DNA of 64,000 nt from Sipunculus nudus. Lineage: Eukaryota; Annelida; Sipuncula; Golfingiida; Sipunculidae. The stretch spans positions 96,990,723-97,054,722 of the forward strand of contig CM049309.1 in NCBI GenBank assembly GCA_026874595.1, written 5' to 3'. The notes under the pieces were generated by a model, which made no database searches, had not been told where the DNA came from, and was given only the letters and a program-made list of their open reading frames with translations. The position numbers and the translations under genes were made by a program. Below are positions 60,054-64,000 of this stretch, piece after piece (position 1 is the first letter of the stretch; each line of letters begins with the position of its first letter).

Positions 60054-61087
60054 AGCCCTCAGCCCTTAGGCTGATGGGCTATTGTCGTCACCCAAGCTGT
60101 CCGTCCGTCTGTCCGGCCGGCGTCCGTTAACTTTTACCTTGTTTGCGGGATATCTTGAAAAGGATTCACCGTCAGAATTTAATTTCCTCGGTAAAGTTGT
60201 ATATCGACAAAATCTCGGTCAAGTTGGAAGATGGGTGACCTTGACTTATTTTTCTACATTTTAGAGCTGATTATAGAAAAACACTTAGATGCCTATTACT
60301 CAGGAACCATTTGGTGGATTTTCACAAAACTTACTATGATTATTGAGACTGATAGTCTGTACGTGCTGTACAAGTTTGGTGGCGCCACCTACAATTTCTG
60401 ATTTTTAATTAATTTTTCTTGGATTTTTTAACTTTGGGCTTGTGAGCGGGATATCTCAAAAAGGATTCACCGTAAGAATTTTATTTTTTTGGTGAAGATG
60501 TATATTGACAAAATCTCAGTCAAGTTTGAAGATGGGTGACCTTGACCTATTTTCCTACGTTTTAGAGCTGATTATAGAAAAAACATTTAGAAGCTTATTT
60601 CTCAGGAACCATTGGATGGATTTTCACAATACTTACTATGATCATAGGGACTGATGGTCTGTAACTGCTGCACAAGTTTGGGGGCACCACCTGCAATTTC
60701 TGATTTTTTATTGAATTTTTCTTGGATTTTTCAACTTTGGCCTTGTGAGCGGGATATCTCTAAAAGGATTCACAATAGGAATTTTATTTCTTTGGTGAAG
60801 ATGTATATCGACAAAAATCTCGTTCATGTTCGAACAATGGTGACCTTGACCTACTTTTCAAGGTCACAGAGCTTATAATAGAATAAAACTTAGGAGCTTA
60901 TTTTTCAGGAAGCATTTGGTGGATTGTTATGAATCATGGTACATACCTCTTCATTTTAAATTTATAACTGAGACATGTACAGATATACATCCATGTGAGA
61001 ACAGATATTAAGTACTTGTTACTGTTACCACCTCTAAACACTGTTCTTTTGGCTGAGGGCTTTTGTCAGCTTTTGCTGATATTCTAG
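60054..61087 (+). mobile_element. Family E element, copy 2 (1034 bp), nested in family A
   Basis: The head AGCCCTCAGC/GCTGATGGGCT follows a TTT run in an A unit. A CCGTCCGTC leader and about three core units of 300 bp follow (GCGGGATATCT at about 60146, 60447 and 60749). The head arm recurs inverted as GGCTGAGGGCT (61051-61061), then the hairpin TCAGC-TTTT-GCTGA (61066-61079), TATT and CTAG at 61084-61087. The A unit resumes with TTTTTCTCTACTTTTG. Contains several GGTGACCTTGACC sites. Confidence 0.92.
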
Positions 61088-61892
61088 TTTTTCTCTACTT
61101 TTGTGATCTTTAAACATTTGGTCATCTGTAAACAGGGCACAAATCATAATGACTGGACCTAGAATCTTCTGTCCTCACCTCCAGGGAAGCCCATAAAAGG
61201 TCTACATGGAAACCCGAAATAAGGTCCCTGTTACCCATATTCTGTGAGCTATTGGGCTCTGAAGTACCCCCCAGAATAAAGATTTGGTCATATATTAACA
61301 GGGCACAAATCATAATGACTGGACCTAGAATCTTCTTTCTTGACATGCAGGGAGGCCTTTGGAAAGTCTCTTTGGAAATCTGAAAATAGGTCTCTGTTAC
61401 CCATATCCTTCATGCTATGGCTCCGAGAATAAAGATTTGGTCATCTGTTAACAGAGCACAAATTATAATGACTTGACCTAGAATCTCCTTTCTTGATATG
61501 CTGGGAGGCCCCTGAAAAGTCTCCTTGTGCACCTGAAATTACATCTCTGTTACCCATATCCTTCATCCTATGCGGCTTTGAAATACCCCGCAGAATAAAC
61601 ATTTGGTCATCTGTTAACAGGGCACAAATCATAATAACTGGACCTAGAATTTTATTTTTTGACATGCTGGGAGACCCCTGAAAAGTCATCTTGTAAACCT
61701 TGAAAATAGGTGTCTGTTACCCAAATCCTTCATGCTACAGAGCTCCATAGTACCCCAATGAATATTGGATGATTTTATACAAAAGGTCAAGTTTGGAAAA
61801 AGTATTTCATTCAAATTTGACATTCAGATGATAAAATTTTTTTTGTCAATGTCTTCCTGGTCAGCTGAGCGTCATGACCCCTGAGTCACTTG

Positions 61893-62125
61893 TTGTACAT
61901 CAGAATTAATGTTGGCAGATTTGATTGTACATCAGAATTAATGTTGGACAAATTTTATTGTACATCAGAATTAATGTTGGACAAATTTTATTGTACATCA
62001 GAATTAATGTTGGACAAATTTTATTGTACATCAGAATTAATGTTGGCAGATTTTATTGTACATCAGAATTAATGTTGGCAGATTTTATTGTACATCAGAA
62101 TTAATGTTGGCAGATTTTATCCTTA
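61893..62125. repeat. 33-bp tandem array (right part)
   Basis: About seven further copies, again GGACAAAT-type in the middle and GGCAGAT-type at the end. Confidence 0.95.
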
Positions 62126-62167
62126 GATGGGCAATGATAAATCTTTCTCTTGCACTTTGAAGTTTTC

Positions 62168-62405
62168 TGATGTTTACAGGTGCTACAGTCTTCCCTGTGA
62201 TTTGCACTGATGATGTTTACAGGTGCTACAGTCTTCCCTGTGATTTGCACTGATGATGTTTACAGGTGCTACAGTCTTCCCTGTGATTTGCACTGATGAT
62301 GTTTACAGGTGCTACAGTGTTCCCTGTGATTATAGTTATAGTATTGCAAAAGCATTTCTGATGTTTACAGGTGCTACAGTCTTCCCTGTGATTTGCACTG
62401 ATGAC
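62168..62405. repeat. 43-bp tandem array
   Basis: GATGTTTACAGGTGCTACAG then TCTTCCCTGTGATTTGCACT recurs at 62169, 62212, 62255 and 62298, with a fifth copy after a gap at about 62359. Confidence 0.95.
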
Positions 62406-62634
62406 AGGTGAAGCTTTGTGAAGACTACCGTATTTATTCCAATTTGGCGATCCCTCTTATTTCTCAACCCCAAAAAATATTTTTAAAGCATAATTTCTAA
62501 AATGACTCTAATTTCGCGACTGCCGACAATGTCTTCTGTCGAAGATGTTAAGGTGAAATGCCTCCGTCATTCACGGGCACCGCAGTTTGTATCAGGCTTC
62601 TGGTTTTTAAATCATAAATGACCCAATCTTTAAT
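62406..62634. other. Unassigned sequence
   Basis: No gene or repeat recognised. It ends in CAATCTTTAATT, just before a family F head. Confidence 0.4.
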
Positions 62635-62637
62635 TGT

Positions 62638-64000
62638 ATCCGCCAAAACAGAGTTTTGCGGATACTATATGTTTTCAGCTGGACGCTGCCGCCGGCGCGG
62701 CGTAGGTGTCTGGAGAACTCCTCCGTAACCGCTGGGCGGAATTTTCCGAAACCCGGGATTATGTTCGGGTCACATGTGAACTGCTGCGCCCCGATTTTGT
62801 TTTGACCTCTGACCTTTCCTTTGCGCTCTGCGTCCGTTTGTGCGTCTGTTTCCACACATAAACCCACATATCTCGGGAACCGTTTGACCAATCAGGAAAT
62901 TTTTTTTGCACAAATGTAGCCCTCGGAGAGCTTTATAACATACACCAAAAAAATGGTGGCGCCACCTGCAACCATGTTTGCACAGTGTCCATCTGTTCGT
63001 CTGCCTTGGGTTAAAATCACTCATATCTCTGCAGTGACTTGACTAATTCACCTGAAATTCGGCATGCGTAAACATCCTGGATAGCTTTTCTGATTTTATG
63101 ACAGATGGCGCCACCTACATTCACGTTTACGCTGCAGACATCCAAGCTCATATCTCGGGAACCGTTTGACCGATCAGGAAAATTCTTTTGCACAAATGTA
63201 GCCCTTGGAGAGCTTTATAACATACACCAAAAATGGTGGCGCCACCTGCAACCATGTTTGCACAGTGTCCATTTGTTCGTCTGCCTTGGGTTAAAATCAC
63301 TCATATCTCTGCAGTGACTTGACTAATTCACCTGAAATTTGGCATGCGTATACATCCTGGATAGCTTTTCTGATTTTGTGACAGGTGGCGCCACCTACAT
63401 TCACGTTTACGCTGCAGACATCCAAGCTCATTACTCGGGAACCGTTTGACGGATCAGGAAAATTCTTTTGCACAAATGTAGCCCTTGGAGAGCTTTATAA
63501 CATACACCAAAAATGGTGGCGCTACCTGCAACCATGTTTGCACAGTGTCCATCTGTTTGTCTGCCTTGGGTTAAAATCACTCATATCTCTGCAGTGACTT
63601 GACTAATTCACCTGAAATTTGGCATGCGTATACATCCTGGATAGCTTTTCTGATTTTATGACAGGTGGCGCCACCTACATTCACATTTACGCTGCAGACA
63701 TCCAAGCTCATATCTCAGGAACCGTTTGACCGATCAGGAAAATATTTTTGCACAAATGTAGCCCTTGGAGAGCTTTATAACATACACCGAAAATGGTGGC
63801 ACCACCTGCAACCATGTTTGCACAGTGTCCATCTGTTCGTCTGCCTTGGGTTAAAATCAATCATATCTCTGCAGTGGTTTGATTAATTCACCTGAAATTC
63901 GGCATGCTTATATTACATCCTGGATAGCTTTTCTGATTTTATGACAGGTGGCGCCACCTACAATCAAGTTTACGCTGCAGACATCCAAGCTCATTTCTAG
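62638..64000 (+). mobile_element. Family F element, head and core, running off the window
   Basis: The head hairpin GTATCCGCCAAAAC/GTTTTGCGGATAC begins at about 62638, followed by the GC-rich leader with TGACCTCTGACCT (62803-62815) and 280-bp core units (GGTGGCGCCACCTGCAACC at 62955, 63237 and 63517; GGTGGCACC at 63797). Inverted relative to the complete copy at 43475-45223. The tail is beyond the window. Confidence 0.9.

Larger units (their letters stand above)
58632..61892 (+). mobile_element. Family A element inserted in the 33-bp array
   Basis: The left junction is GATTTTATT|AGCTCAGCTGAC and the right junction CACTTG|TTGTACATCAG; the array unit is TTTTATTGTACATCAG, so both ends are fixed to within two T. 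Core units of 338 bp with a GGTGGCGCCACC palindrome fill 58.9-60.0 kb. A second head lies at 59677, so two elements may have fused or one inserted in the other. After a family E insertion (60054-61087) the core continues as shortened units of 153-166 bp (61281, 61434, 61600). The tail is GGTCAGCTGAGCG, GACCCCTGAGTC, CTTG. Confidence 0.9.

Overview
This 64 kb window is AT-rich animal nuclear DNA. It has no bacterial features and no intact host gene. Repeat heads rich in CCGTCC, tandem-cored mobile elements, a BEL/Pao retrotransposon and hAT transposases together suggest a mollusc, most likely a bivalve. That placement is an inference from repeat style, not from a marker gene.

Left flank (1-3.5 kb): mostly unique DNA with one candidate first exon (738-888) and a perfect 13-bp hairpin (1065-1100). 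From 3.5 to 16.5 kb there are tandem arrays and nested hairpin-ended elements (named here families A, C and J, with A carrying 338-bp core units), plus a LINE reverse-transcriptase fragment. From 16.5 to 20.2 kb is mainly non-repetitive DNA with a duplicated octamer/CCAAT module and a second LINE fragment split by a 158-bp MITE.

Centre (20.2-41.4 kb): two nested stories. A 7.9-kb hAT element (20238-28111) carries a dead transposase gene on the minus strand, split by a 2.1-kb non-coding hAT-like element (22736-24877; 8-bp target duplication CCTGCTAT). A second copy of that non-coding element (28904-41385; 8-bp duplication CAGCCCTG) was split by a young, nearly complete BEL/Pao retrotransposon (28927-39325; 5-bp duplication CAGTT). 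The BEL pol ORF is intact, but the 3' end of gag is replaced by about 0.6-0.7 kb of LTR-like sequence.

Right part (42-64 kb): nested non-autonomous elements (families A, D, E, F). All share one architecture: a 5' hairpin, a tandem core of about 160-340-bp units, a 9-11-nt copy of the 5' arm in inverted form near the 3' end, a 3' hairpin, and a CTAG (or CTTG) end lying in a run of T. Nested insertions fix several ends to within a base or two. This matches non-autonomous Helitron-like (Helentron/HINE-type) rolling-circle elements. Other contents are a 4.8-kb element with TIRs built of 15-bp repeats, two LTR-like repeats, and 33-bp and 43-bp tandem arrays.

Nothing here forms a pathway. The window is a record of successive insertions, and the relative order of many of them can be read directly.
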